A stretch of 9,854 bases of DNA from Clostridia bacterium (GCA_900759005.1 CAAEUQ010000104.1:1-9854), one strand, 5' to 3'; shown: positions 1 to 7,562, counted from the first letter of the stretch. Translations and numbers: made by a program. Notes: generated by a model not told the origin, from the sequence alone.

Positions 1-10
1 CCAGACCGTT

Positions 11-59
11 TATGCGCCTGCGAGGGCGCGGGCTAGTATTCTAGGGCTTCGCCCGCATA
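11..59. other. Short inverted repeats at the left edge, no gene seen
   Basis: This edge holds nested inverted repeats: TATGCG (11-16) with CGCATA (54-59), GCGGGC (28-33) with GCCCGC (51-56), CTAG-TATT-CTAG (33-44), and GGGC-TTC-GCCC (44-54). The pairings partly exclude each other. No T run follows on either side, so it is not a standard terminator. No coding region is supportable in 1-119. It may be the edge of a structured or repeated element that continues outside the window. Confidence 0.3.
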
Positions 60-61
60 TG

Positions 62-85
62 AAAAACCCCCGGCTTTGCCGGGGG
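62..85 (-). terminator. Intrinsic terminator of the DUF2953-ytfJ operon
   Basis: A perfect 8-bp GC-rich stem (67-74 with 78-85) has a 3-nt loop. Read on the minus strand, it is followed at once by five T residues (62-66). It lies about 35 bp past the ytfJ stop codon, as expected for the end of the leftward operon. On the plus strand no T run follows, so it should act in one direction only. Confidence 0.85.
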
Positions 86-119
86 ATGATTATTCTCATG
101 TCAGGAATTCAAGGGGTTT

Positions 120-533
120 TTACGCCTCAAATTCCGAGGAGTCGACTTTTTTGTTTTTGTTCGCGAGTGCGGTTTTGACTTCGGAGAGCGTTTGTGGAAT
201 GAGCTCGATCACGCGGTCGATCGGCGCGTAGGGCTGCGCGGGCAGCAGGCGAACCTGATCCGGTCCGGTAACGAGAAAGCCGATCGGTTGAACGGTTACG
301 CCTGCGCCGGTGCCGCCGGCAAACGGAAGCGGCTTCTGTTCGTCGCGCGCGCGGTTCGAAAGGGCGTATTCGCCGCCGCCGGCAACGAATCCAAAGCTCA
401 CGCGCGAAATCGGAACGACCGTGCTGCCGTCCGCGGTCGTGATCGCATCGCCGACGATGGTGTTGACGTCAATCATGCTGCGGATATTTTCCATTGTGGT
501 ACTCATAACGCTTTCAATCGGGTGCTTTTCCAT
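120..533 (-). CDS. ytfJ: GerW family sporulation protein YtfJ
   Basis: This 137-residue protein belongs to the GerW/YtfJ family (spore protein YtfJ), whose members are made during sporulation and, in Bacillus, are needed for normal spore germination. The family's core patterns are visible: an N-terminal helix leading into IDVNTIVGDAI (residues 21-31), VPISRVSFGFVAGGGEY (40-56), a Gly-rich PFAGGTGAGV segment (70-79), and PIGFLV (83-88). The acidic and Lys/Ser-rich C-terminus is variable in the family. The ATG at 533 is chosen because AGGGAGG (minus strand, 542-548) lies 8 nt upstream. The frame stays open further 5', but that extension is Arg-rich and overlaps the preceding gene. The start lies inside the end of the DUF2953 gene, so the two are probably translationally coupled. 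The same pairing (ytfI-ytfJ) occurs in B. subtilis. No signal peptide or membrane segment is seen. Confidence 0.93.
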   Translation of the reverse strand: MEKHPIESVMSTTMENIRSMIDVNTIVGDAITTADGSTVVPISRVSFGFVAGGGEYALSNRARDEQKPLPFAGGTGAGVTVQPIGFLVTGPDQVRLLPAQPYAPIDRVIELIPQTLSEVKTALANKNKKVDSSEFEA

Positions 534-1006
534 GCTCGGATCCTCCCTGAAAGGTAAATTTGTGCGCCAAATAGCGCGGCGAGCATAATATTTCCCGCGC
601 GCGCGGAAAGTATTCCGGTGATTTGAACGCCGCTTTGCGAAAAATCGGGTGCAATCTGAATGCGAACGCAGGGTGCGACGGGGTGAAGCGAGCGATCGAG
701 CATATCCAAAACGCCGCATACGAGCGCCGTTGAAGCCGCGTCGCCGATACCGATTGCGCCGGTGAACGCGCATTCGGACGGATGCAGATGCGCAATAAAC
801 GCGCGCATCGCACGAAGGAACAGAAGAATCGGCGGCTTTTTATGTTTTTTTCTTTGCGAATGCGGAATCGGACGCGCATTTTGAACGGCGAATTGTCGAA
901 CAAAGATCGAAACGCCGACGGACACGCCGCGCGAATCCACCTTCAGCGCGCAATGCACCGGAATTGCGGCGAGGTAAAAAAGAAAAACGGCGAGCGGAAC
1001 GAGCAT
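503..1006 (-). CDS. DUF2953 family protein (YtfI-like)
   Basis: The gene encodes 167 residues. It opens with a hydrophobic segment (about residues 2-20) that is probably a membrane anchor. A basic linker follows (about 51-58, rich in Lys, Arg and His), then the GIGDAASTAL motif (86-95) that is characteristic of DUF2953, and a C-terminal hydrophobic stretch (about 137-153). The function of DUF2953 is unknown. In Bacillus the family member YtfI sits directly upstream of ytfJ, as here, which supports the assignment and a sporulation context. The ATG at 1006 is chosen because GGAGG (minus strand, 1012-1016) lies 5 nt upstream. An in-frame start further upstream at 1117 has no comparable site. The 3' end overlaps the ytfJ start by 31 nt and contains the ytfJ start codon. 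The protein seems on the short side for the family, but the core motif is intact. Confidence 0.82.
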   Translation of the reverse strand: MLVPLAVFLFYLAAIPVHCALKVDSRGVSVGVSIFVRQFAVQNARPIPHSQRKKHKKPPILLFLRAMRAFIAHLHPSECAFTGAIGIGDAASTALVCGVLDMLDRSLHPVAPCVRIQIAPDFSQSGVQITGILSARAGNIMLAALFGAQIYLSGRIRAWKSTRLKAL

Positions 1007-1088
1007 GATTGCCTCCGTAAAATATGGTTTCGTTTTCAAGTTTTTCCCATGCGATGCAGCGTTTATGCGTGCGAACGCGCGCAAAACA

Positions 1089-1097
1089 TGATATAAT
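1089..1097 (+). promoter_or_regulatory. Extended -10 promoter for the methyltransferase gene
   Basis: TGATATAAT is a perfect extended -10 element (TGnTATAAT, with TATAAT at 1092-1097). The -35 region about 17 bp upstream (near 1069-1074) does not resemble TTGACA, which an extended -10 can tolerate. The transcript would start near 1104, leaving a leader of about 100 nt before the start at 1203. On the minus strand the same bases read CATTATA (1098-1092), which resembles the -10 of forespore sigma factors, but no matching -35 is seen at the right distance. The promoter of the divergent DUF2953-ytfJ operon therefore remains unidentified. Confidence 0.6.
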
Positions 1098-1202
1098 GAT
1101 TGGGTAGGCGCCGGCAATTATGATGCGAAATGATCAGGCAAGCCGAAGATGGTTCGCCAACAATTATATAAAATAGGAAAATAACGGGCGCGGGAGAGAG
1201 AA

Positions 1203-1790
1203 ATGAACGTTCGAAGACGGTTTGAAACGGAAATTCAGGGCGAGAAAATCTCGATCGAGACGATCGAGGGGCTGTTTTCGCCGGAGCATATTGATTATGG
1301 AACGCGGGCGATGCTTTCAATCGCCGAATTTGAAAAGGGAATGCGCGTGATGGATTTGGGCTGCGGCTGCGGCGTGGTCGGGATTCTGGCGGCGAAAAAG
1401 TGCGGGGAAGAGAACGTCGTGATGGCGGATATTGACCCGCGTGCGGTGGAAATTGCGCGCAAAAACGCACAGGCAAACGGCGTCGGGGGCGTTCAGTGCG
1501 TCGTTTCGGACGGGTTTGAATCGGTAAACGCCGCGGGATTCGATCTGATTTTGTCGAATCCGCCGTATCAGACCGATTTCGCGGTGGCAAAAAAATTCAT
1601 CGAAAAGGGATTCAACCGCCTGAAGGTTGGCGGCAGAATGATGATGGTGACGAAACGGCTGGACTGGTATCGAAACAAGCTGCGCGCGATCTTCGGCGGC
1701 GTGCGCGTTTTTCCAATCGACGGCTATTTCGTGTTCGTTTCCGAAAAGCGCAGCACGCAGTATGCGAACACAAAACGGAAGACAATGTGA
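1203..1790 (+). CDS. Class I SAM-dependent methyltransferase (RsmC/YbxB-like)
   Basis: This 195-residue single-domain methyltransferase has the Rossmann-fold motif I VMDLGCGCGVVG (residues 49-60), which binds S-adenosylmethionine. The acidic motif II lies in ADIDP (75-79), and the catalytic NPPY motif IV (119-122) is typical of enzymes that methylate exocyclic amino groups of bases. FSPEHIDYGTRAML (25-38) before motif I is typical of the RsmC C-terminal or YbxB type, suggesting methylation of a guanine N2 in 16S rRNA in the cytoplasm. The exact target is inferred from family and not shown. It is about the size of YbxB and lacks the extra N-terminal half of E. coli RsmC. The ATG at 1203 follows a weak purine-rich site (GGGAGAG, 1192-1198). 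The gene probably forms its own transcription unit, since rny has a separate promoter, but no terminator is visible between them, so readthrough is possible. Confidence 0.85.
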   Translation: MNVRRRFETEIQGEKISIETIEGLFSPEHIDYGTRAMLSIAEFEKGMRVMDLGCGCGVVGILAAKKCGEENVVMADIDPRAVEIARKNAQANGVGGVQCVVSDGFESVNAAGFDLILSNPPYQTDFAVAKKFIEKGFNRLKVGGRMMMVTKRLDWYRNKLRAIFGGVRVFPIDGYFVFVSEKRSTQYANTKRKTM

Positions 1791-1839
1791 ATTTCATTTG
1801 AAGAATCCACGCGAATTCGGCGGCATAATACAATTTTGC

Positions 1840-1868
1840 TTGACATCAGGAGCGGAAAAGATTAAAAT
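1840..1868 (+). promoter_or_regulatory. Sigma-A promoter of rny
   Basis: A consensus -35 TTGACA (1840-1845) and a near-consensus -10 TAAAAT (1863-1868) are separated by exactly 17 bp. The start of transcription would be near 1875, giving an rny leader of about 105 nt. It is the best-matched promoter in the window. Confidence 0.85.
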
Positions 1869-1874
1869 AGTTCT

Positions 1875-1980
1875 GTTGCCATGCAATCTGCATCTGAAAT
1901 GTTGCGATTTGGTAAATGCAGGCAGTTTAACTGCTCTCTGCTTGGTGAAAAAAAGAAAGAAATAGAAGGGGGATAGAGTT
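1875..1980 (+). promoter_or_regulatory. Leader of the rny mRNA with two small stem-loops
   Basis: The predicted leader holds ATGCA-ATC-TGCAT (1881-1893) and GCAG-TTTAA-CTGC (1922-1934), two small hairpins. A purine-rich single-stranded stretch follows (about 1945-1973), ending in the ribosome binding site AAGGGGG (1966-1972), 8 nt before the TTG start. No known riboswitch is recognised. Autoregulation through the leader would be plausible for an endoribonuclease but is only an inference. Confidence 0.35.
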
Positions 1981-3513
1981 TTGGTATACGCAATCGTTGC
2001 GGTGATTGCGCTGGCGTTGGGTGTGGCAGCCGGATATCTGTACCGCAAAAACGCGATGGAGAAGAAGCTGGGGCAGACCGAAGAGGTCGCCCGCAATCTT
2101 CTGGAGGACGCGACGCGGAAAGCGGAGGAGCGCAAAAAGGAAGCGCTTCTGGAGGCCAAGGAAGAAATCATCCGACTGAAGTCGGACCTCGATAAGGAAG
2201 TGCGCGACCGGAGAAGCGAAGTGACGCGTCTGGAGCGCAGAGTCAACCAGCGTGAGGAACAGTTCGATAAGAAACTGGACAATCTGGAAACGCGCGAAGA
2301 AGCGCTGAACGGAAGATACAAGGAAGTTGAGCGTCTGGAGGCGGAAGCCAACGAGATGCACGAGCGTCAGCAGGGCGAGCTGGAACGCATCGCCGGCATG
2401 ACCAGCGAAGAAGCGAAGAATATCCTCGTCGATCGCATTCAGAAGGATGCGTATCACGATGCGGCGGTAATGGTGCGCGAGATTGAAACCCGCGCGAAGG
2501 AAGAAGCGGACAAGAAGGCGCGCAGCCTGATTGCGCTGGCGATTCAGAAGTGCGCCGCCGATCATGTGGCGGAGACGACCGTTTCGGTGGTCGCGCTGCC
2601 GAACGACGATATGAAGGGCCGTATCATCGGTCGAGAAGGACGCAATATCCGCACGCTCGAAATTGCGACGGGCGTCGATCTGATCATCGACGATACGCCG
2701 GAGGCGGTTATCATTTCCGCGTTTGATCCGGTGCGCCGCGAGGTTGCGCGCATTGCGCTTGAAAAGCTGATTACCGACGGCCGCATTCATCCGGCGCGCA
2801 TTGAGGAAATGGTTGAAAAGGCGCGCAAGGAAGTGGATCAGCAGATCCGCGAAGCGGGCGAACAGGCGATATTCGAAACGAACCTGCACGGCATTCACCC
2901 CGAGCTGGTTAAGCTCCTGGGCAGAATGCGCTTCCGCACGAGCTATGGTCAGAATGTGCTGAGACATTCCATCGAGGTCAGCCATCTGGCGGGCGTAATG
3001 GCGGCGGAGCTGGGCGCGGACGTTCAGCTGGCGAAGCGCGCGGGTCTTCTGCACGACATCGGCAAGGCGATCGACCACGAGGTCGAGGGCACGCACGTGA
3101 CGATCGGCATGGATCTTGCGAAGAAGTTCCACGAGAGCGATCTGGTGATCAACGCGATCGGCGCGCATCACGGCGATATCGAGCCGAAGAGCGTCGAAGC
3201 GGTGCTCGTTCAGGCGGCGGACGCGATTTCCGCGGCGCGCCCGGGCGCGAGAAGAGAATCGCTTGAAACTTACATCAAGCGTCTTGAGAAGCTGGAATCG
3301 ATCGCGTATTCGTTCGACGGCGTGGAAACCTGCTATGCGATTCAGTCCGGCCGCGAGGTGCGCATCATCGTAAAGCCCGAAGACGTCAACGACGCGGGCA
3401 CGCTGGTGCTGGCGCGCGAAATCGCGAAGCGAATCGAGAAGGAAATGGAGTATCCGGGACAGATCAAGGTCAACGTCATTCGTGAAACCCGTTCCGTCGA
3501 ATTTGCAAAGTAA
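1981..3513 (+). CDS. rny: Ribonuclease Y
   Basis: RNase Y is the membrane-tethered endoribonuclease that starts bulk mRNA decay in many Firmicutes. This 510-residue protein has the full family layout and about the usual length. An N-terminal transmembrane helix (about residues 2-20) is followed by a long charged coiled coil (about 25-150). The KH RNA-binding domain has its loop in GRIIGREGRN (213-222). The HD metal-dependent hydrolase domain shows RHSIEVSH (328-335), LLHDIGKA (356-363, with the HD pair at 358-359), GAHHGDIE (394-401) and DAISAARPGARRE (414-426). All the catalytic histidines and aspartates expected of the family are present. The TTG at 1981 is chosen because AAGGGGG lies 8 nt upstream and the membrane helix begins immediately after it. 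The gene has its own promoter and terminator, so it is probably monocistronic. Confidence 0.97.
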   Translation: MVYAIVAVIALALGVAAGYLYRKNAMEKKLGQTEEVARNLLEDATRKAEERKKEALLEAKEEIIRLKSDLDKEVRDRRSEVTRLERRVNQREEQFDKKLDNLETREEALNGRYKEVERLEAEANEMHERQQGELERIAGMTSEEAKNILVDRIQKDAYHDAAVMVREIETRAKEEADKKARSLIALAIQKCAADHVAETTVSVVALPNDDMKGRIIGREGRNIRTLEIATGVDLIIDDTPEAVIISAFDPVRREVARIALEKLITDGRIHPARIEEMVEKARKEVDQQIREAGEQAIFETNLHGIHPELVKLLGRMRFRTSYGQNVLRHSIEVSHLAGVMAAELGADVQLAKRAGLLHDIGKAIDHEVEGTHVTIGMDLAKKFHESDLVINAIGAHHGDIEPKSVEAVLVQAADAISAARPGARRESLETYIKRLEKLESIAYSFDGVETCYAIQSGREVRIIVKPEDVNDAGTLVLAREIAKRIEKEMEYPGQIKVNVIRETRSVEFAK

Positions 3514-3524
3514 AATCAATCTAT

Positions 3525-3557
3525 GGGGCGTTCCGCAAAAGCGGAGCGCTCCTTTTT
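3525..3557 (+). terminator. Intrinsic terminator after rny
   Basis: A 12-bp stem (3525-3536 with 3541-3552, including two G-U pairs) has an AAAA loop and is followed by TTTTT (3553-3557), 11 bp past the rny stop codon. An alternative fold is possible, with CCGCAAAA (3533-3540) pairing to TTTTGCGG (3554-3561) around the palindrome GGAGCGCTCC (3543-3552). Confidence 0.9.
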
Positions 3558-3668
3558 GCGGAATCGGGAACTTTTTTCAGGCAAATTTCGTCTAAGTGAA
3601 TAGTATTTTACACAATTTTCAGAGGAATGTATTTATTTTTACTACCTTTTTTTCGGATTAGAGTGTAT

Positions 3669-3674
3669 TATAAT
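3669..3674 (+). promoter_or_regulatory. Likely -10 element for the CotH-VTC-DUF4956 cluster
   Basis: A perfect TATAAT lies in a conspicuously AT-rich stretch (about 3585-3685) between GC-rich genes. The -35 region at the expected distance (near 3646-3651) is a poor match. A second weak possibility is TTTACA (3607-3612) with TATTTA (3630-3635), spaced 17 bp. With TATAAT as the -10, transcription would start near 3681, directly before the leader hairpin. Confidence 0.5.
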
Positions 3675-3685
3675 AAGAGATAAAT

Positions 3686-3706
3686 AAGCGATGCCATTCA
3701 TCGCTT
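3686..3706 (+). promoter_or_regulatory. Stem-loop at the 5' end of the CotH cluster mRNA
   Basis: A perfect 8-bp stem, AAGCGATG (3686-3693) with CATCGCTT (3699-3706), has the 5-nt loop CCATT. It lies a few bases after the predicted transcription start and 5 nt before the GGGGG ribosome binding site (3712-3716). No T run follows, so it is not a terminator. It could protect the mRNA 5' end or influence translation initiation. Confidence 0.5.
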
Positions 3707-3722
3707 GAATTGGGGGCAAACC

Positions 3723-6700
3723 GTGGCAAAGAATCGTAAACGCATTCGCGAAAAGAATCCGTACGACGGGTTGATATGGACCGCGCTGATTGCGATCGCG
3801 GTGGTGGTCGTGCTGGTTGCAGCGCTTGCGCAGCGCGGCGAAAAGGCGAAAACCGCATACGCCAGCGCGCAGTCCGACATTCGATTCAGCGAAGTGATGA
3901 CCGCGAACGTGTCGGCGCTGAAGCTGGGAGAGGCGTATCCGGACTGGATTGAGGTTACGAACGTCGGAACCGGCGAAATGAATCTCTATGGCTGGGCGAT
4001 TACGCGCGCCGGCGATCCCAGCGAGATTTATTGCTTCCCGAGCCTGAGCCTGAAGCCGGGCGAATACTACGTCGTTTACGCCGATAAGGGTGCGGGCGAC
4101 GATCATGCGCCGTTCAGGATTGCGTCGTCCGGCGAAACGCTTTTGCTGCTGAACGCGTCGGGCACGACGGTCGACAGCGTGACCACGCCGTCGCTCAAGG
4201 ATGATACGGTCTATTGTCTGGACGCGTCGGGCGAATGGGCGGTGAGCGCGGAAGCCACGCCCGGCAGCGCGAATCGAATCGTTGAAGTGCAGTTCGATCA
4301 GCGCAACAATCGCGGCGAAACCGCCGAGCCCGCGGAGAGCGAAGCGCCGGCAGCTGCCGTTTCGACGAACGCGGCGGACGTCGATCTCGTGATTACCGAG
4401 GTCATGACGCGCAACAAATGCACGCTTTCGGATGCGTCCGGCGAATGCAGCGATTACATAGAAATTCATAATATTACCGCCGCGCCGGTGAGCTTAAGCG
4501 GCTGGACGCTTTCCTCGGATTCCCAATATCCGACCGCGTGGGCATTCCCGGATGCGACGATTCAGCCGGACGAGTATCTGGTCGTTCGCTGCTGCGGCGA
4601 GGATCGGGCATACGACGGAAGCGGCTTCTATGCGAACTTCAAGCTCGGCAAGGAAAGCGCGGAGGCGATTCTGACGCGTCCGGACGGAACGACTGCTTCC
4701 TATGTCAAAACGCCGGCGCTGGGCGCGGATCAGGCATATTCGAAGCTCGGCAACGTCTGGAAGATCGCGATGGCGCCGACGCCCGGCATGGCGAATACGA
4801 CAGATAGCGTATCTCAGCTCGACGCGCAGACGCTCGCCGCAAACGATTCGGGCGTTCGCATTTCCGAAATCGCGGCGGCGTCGAATACTGTTGGCAGCGA
4901 CTGGATTGAAATTACGAATACCACGTCCTCGACGATCGACCTTTCCGGCTGGGGGCTTTCCGACAATTCCGCGCGTCCGCGCAAATGGCAGTTCCCCGAG
5001 GGCACGACGATTGCGCCGGGGCAGTATCTGGGCGTAATCTGCTCGGGACAGGACGCGGCGTCGAACGGACAGATTCACACGAGCTTCAGGCTATCTGCCG
5101 ATGGCGGCTATACGATTACGCTCTGCAAACCCGACGGCACGATCGTAGACAGGACGTATCTGCCGCTTCAGTATCCGGACATGACCTATGGCCGCAGCGA
5201 TTCGCGGCAGGGATTTTCGTTCCTCGCGACGCCTACGCCGCTGAGCGCCAATACCGGCGTGGCGTATGCCGGCCGCGCGGCGATTCCGGAGTATTCAGTG
5301 TATGGCGGGCTTTACAAGACCGGCGATACGCTTGAGGTGAGCATTACGGCGGATCCCGGAATGCGCGTGTATTACACGCTGGACAATACCGACCCGACCG
5401 AAAGCTCAAATCTGTATACGCAGCCGATCACAATTACGCAGACGACCATTCTGCGCACGCGCGTCTATGCGGACAGCTATATGGAATCGTATATGGACAC
5501 GCAGAGCTACCTGTTCGACGTGAACAACGGAAACGGCGTATATGTGATTTCCGTCGTGTCCGATCCGGCGAACCTGACCAGCGACGAAAAGGGCATCATG
5601 GTCAAGGGGCCGAATGCGCTTCCGGACTGGCCCTACGGCAGTATGAACAAGGGCGCGAATTTCTGGATGGACTGGGAGCGCGAGGCGCACGTCGAAATTT
5701 TTTCAGGCGACGGTTCTACCGTGATTTCGCAGGGCTGCGGTATCAAGATTGCCGGACAGTACAGCCGCGCGGAGGATCAGCAGGCGTTCAAGCTGATTGC
5801 CCGAAACGAATACAGCGGCGACAATCGCTTCCGCGCAGCTCTGTTTACGAATCGCGATTACACGGCGTATCAGTCGCTGGTGCTGCGCTCGTCCGGTCAG
5901 GATACGGACAAGATTCGTATGCGCGATTCGATTCTGACGTCGCTTGCGAAGGACACGTCGGTCATGTATCAGGAAACCGAGGTGTGCGTCCTGTATCTCG
6001 ACGGGCAGTACTGGGGGCATTACAACCTGCGCGAGCGCGTGAACAGCCGCTCGATCTGCCAGTTCGAGGGCTGGGAGGGCGACGAGGACAACGTCGACCT
6101 GATCAAGGCGAATTCGAATGTCATGCAGGGCTCGAACGAGACGTTTGAAGCGCTGCTCAAATACGTGAAATCCGCCGACCCGACGACCGACGAATTCTAC
6201 AACACCGTGGATTCCGCGATCGACATTCAGAATTACATCGAATACATGGCGATCGAGATTTTCACCGGCAATACCGACACGCTGAACGTCAAGCGCTATC
6301 GCAATTCGAACGCGGACGGCAAATGGCGCTGGATTCTGTTCGACCTCGACTGGGCGTTTACGGTCAATACCAATTCGATCAACCGCTGGCTTACGCCGGG
6401 CGGCATGGGCAACGGGCTTCGAACGGACAATTCGCTGTTCATCGCGTGCATGAAGAACCCGCGCTTCCGCGATCAGTTCCTGACGCACATGGGCAAGGAA
6501 ATGGCGACCACGTTCTCGACCGAGAATATTTTGAAGCTCGCTCAGGAGCGTTATGCGATTCTCCAGCCGCTTCTTGCCGATCAGTTCGCAAAATGGGGTT
6601 CGTCCGAAGATGCGTATCAGACCGCGATGAACGAGTTTGTCAATTACGCAAAGAGAAGACCCATGCTGCTGCTGGGCTATTTCAAGGGCGTGGACATGGA

Positions 6701-6806
6701 CAACGGCGGCAAGGAATTCTCCAAATCGCAGATCAAGCTCAGCGACGAGGAGATGCAGAAATACTTCGGCGACGCAATCGCCAAAATTCAGCAGGATCAG
6801 CAGTAG
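3723..6806 (+). CDS. Membrane-anchored CotH kinase protein with three LTD domains
   Basis: This is a 1027-residue type II membrane protein. A short basic N-terminus is followed by a transmembrane helix (about residues 17-36). Then come three lamin-tail-like LTD domains (about 53-185, 220-359 and 378-511), each with a DWIE- or DYIE-type motif, a Gly-Trp turn and a closing TPG- or TPL-type segment. A chitobiase C-terminal-like beta domain follows (about 522-599, with YYTLDNTDPT), and the CotH kinase domain covers about 605-985. Kinase landmarks are YWGHYNLRERV (763-773), TGNTDTLNVKRY (848-859) and FDLDWAF (873-879), whose aspartates fit the metal-binding site. CotH proteins are atypical Ser/Thr kinases of spore coats. 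The positive-inside rule places everything after the helix outside the membrane, unlike classical CotH. GTG 3723 is preferred because GGGGG (3712-3716) lies 6 nt upstream. The in-frame TTG at 3705 falls within the leader stem-loop. The substrate is unknown. Confidence 0.92.
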   Translation: MAKNRKRIREKNPYDGLIWTALIAIAVVVVLVAALAQRGEKAKTAYASAQSDIRFSEVMTANVSALKLGEAYPDWIEVTNVGTGEMNLYGWAITRAGDPSEIYCFPSLSLKPGEYYVVYADKGAGDDHAPFRIASSGETLLLLNASGTTVDSVTTPSLKDDTVYCLDASGEWAVSAEATPGSANRIVEVQFDQRNNRGETAEPAESEAPAAAVSTNAADVDLVITEVMTRNKCTLSDASGECSDYIEIHNITAAPVSLSGWTLSSDSQYPTAWAFPDATIQPDEYLVVRCCGEDRAYDGSGFYANFKLGKESAEAILTRPDGTTASYVKTPALGADQAYSKLGNVWKIAMAPTPGMANTTDSVSQLDAQTLAANDSGVRISEIAAASNTVGSDWIEITNTTSSTIDLSGWGLSDNSARPRKWQFPEGTTIAPGQYLGVICSGQDAASNGQIHTSFRLSADGGYTITLCKPDGTIVDRTYLPLQYPDMTYGRSDSRQGFSFLATPTPLSANTGVAYAGRAAIPEYSVYGGLYKTGDTLEVSITADPGMRVYYTLDNTDPTESSNLYTQPITITQTTILRTRVYADSYMESYMDTQSYLFDVNNGNGVYVISVVSDPANLTSDEKGIMVKGPNALPDWPYGSMNKGANFWMDWEREAHVEIFSGDGSTVISQGCGIKIAGQYSRAEDQQAFKLIARNEYSGDNRFRAALFTNRDYTAYQSLVLRSSGQDTDKIRMRDSILTSLAKDTSVMYQETEVCVLYLDGQYWGHYNLRERVNSRSICQFEGWEGDEDNVDLIKANSNVMQGSNETFEALLKYVKSADPTTDEFYNTVDSAIDIQNYIEYMAIEIFTGNTDTLNVKRYRNSNADGKWRWILFDLDWAFTVNTNSINRWLTPGGMGNGLRTDNSLFIACMKNPRFRDQFLTHMGKEMATTFSTENILKLAQERYAILQPLLADQFAKWGSSEDAYQTAMNEFVNYAKRRPMLLLGYFKGVDMDNGGKEFSKSQIKLSDEEMQKYFGDAIAKIQQDQQ

Positions 6807-6821
6807 GAGGGGAGAGAAGAG

Positions 6822-7529
6822 ATGCAAAAGCGCAATCAGCTGCCCGCGCGGCACGAGCTGAAATACTTCATCCATCCTGCGGAGGTTGAAGCGCTGCGCG
6901 CAAGGCTGAGACCCGTGCTCAAAATGGACTCGCATTGCCGCGGCGGAAAGCCGTATGTGATCCGGTCGCTGTATTTCGACGATATCGACGATAGCGCCTA
7001 TTTCGACAAGCAGGCGGGCGTGATGAACCGCGACAAGTATCGCATTCGCATTTACCGCTATTCGGACGCGGAGATCTTTCTGGAGCGCAAGCGCAAGCTC
7101 GGCGACCTGATTCAGAAATCCTCCGTTCAGATTACGCGGCGGCTGTGCGAGCAGATCATCGCGGGCGACCCGCGCGGGCTTTATAAGGCGAACAATCCGC
7201 TTTTGAAGGACGCATACGTGCAGATGCGCACGCGATTGCTGCGCCCCAGCGTGATCGTGGATTACGAGCGCGAGGCGTATCTGCATCCGGCGCAGAACGT
7301 GCGGATCACGTTCGATCTGAAGCTCCGGTCGGGTTTGAGCAGCTTCGATCTGTTCAATCCGAACCTCGCGACGGTGTGCCCGCACGACGAGAATACCGAG
7401 ATTCTTGAAATCAAATTCGACAATTACCTGCCCGATTATATCGGCGCACTGATGGCGGGAACGCGCGCGGAGCGCAGCGCCATTTCGAAGTACATCCTCT
7501 GCCGGCGCTTCGAGCCGCTGGAGGGGTAA
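6822..7529 (+). CDS. VTC-domain polyphosphate polymerase-like protein
   Basis: This 235-residue cytoplasmic protein consists of a single VTC domain of the triphosphate tunnel metalloenzyme superfamily. In yeast Vtc4 this domain polymerises the ATP gamma-phosphate into polyphosphate. The tunnel-lining basic and acidic strands appear in order: RHELKYF (10-16), IRSLYFDD (47-54), RDKYRIRIYR (70-79), FLERKRK (86-92), VDYEREAYL (146-154), ITFDLKLRSG (162-171), EILEIKFDN (193-201) and SAISKYILC (219-227). The catalytic pattern appears intact, so activity is plausible, although bacterial members are less well studied. No SPX domain or membrane segment is present. The ATG at 6822 has a strong AGGAGGGG site that overlaps the upstream CotH stop codon. 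The 15-nt gap indicates one operon and coupled translation with CotH. Confidence 0.9.
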   Translation: MQKRNQLPARHELKYFIHPAEVEALRARLRPVLKMDSHCRGGKPYVIRSLYFDDIDDSAYFDKQAGVMNRDKYRIRIYRYSDAEIFLERKRKLGDLIQKSSVQITRRLCEQIIAGDPRGLYKANNPLLKDAYVQMRTRLLRPSVIVDYEREAYLHPAQNVRITFDLKLRSGLSSFDLFNPNLATVCPHDENTEILEIKFDNYLPDYIGALMAGTRAERSAISKYILCRRFEPLEG

Positions 7530-7562
7530 GATAGAGCCAACATAAGAATGGAGGAATTCAAC

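Noticed and set aside
1..119. Possible end of a gene entering from the left
   Set aside because: Two plus-strand frames end within the first 50 bp, but the visible residues are too few and show no pattern that supports a gene.
192..588. Plus-strand open frames opposite ytfJ
   Set aside because: They overlap a clear GerW-family gene on the other strand and have no family resemblance or good start signal.
1927..3519. Long open frame (530 codons) on the minus strand opposite rny
   Set aside because: It is antisense to a full-length RNase Y with every catalytic motif. Its product is dominated by Arg, His, Leu and Ala without a recognisable domain, as expected of a shadow of a GC-rich gene.
3514..3704. 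Small RNA or tRNA in the AT-rich gap after rny
   Set aside because: No cloverleaf or recognised RNA fold is visible. The rny terminator and promoter-like sequences account for the region.
3705..3722. Earlier TTG start for the CotH protein
   Set aside because: This TTG lies in the 3' arm of the leader hairpin and precedes the GGGGG site. GTG 3723 is correctly spaced after that site.
5703..7385. Long open frame (560 codons) on the minus strand opposite the CotH and VTC genes
   Set aside because: It crosses two well-supported plus-strand genes, has no ribosome binding site in context and encodes a low-information Arg/Val/His-rich product.
7548..7562. Earlier ATG for the DUF4956 protein
   Set aside because: This ATG overlaps the GGAGG site that serves the ATG at 7563.
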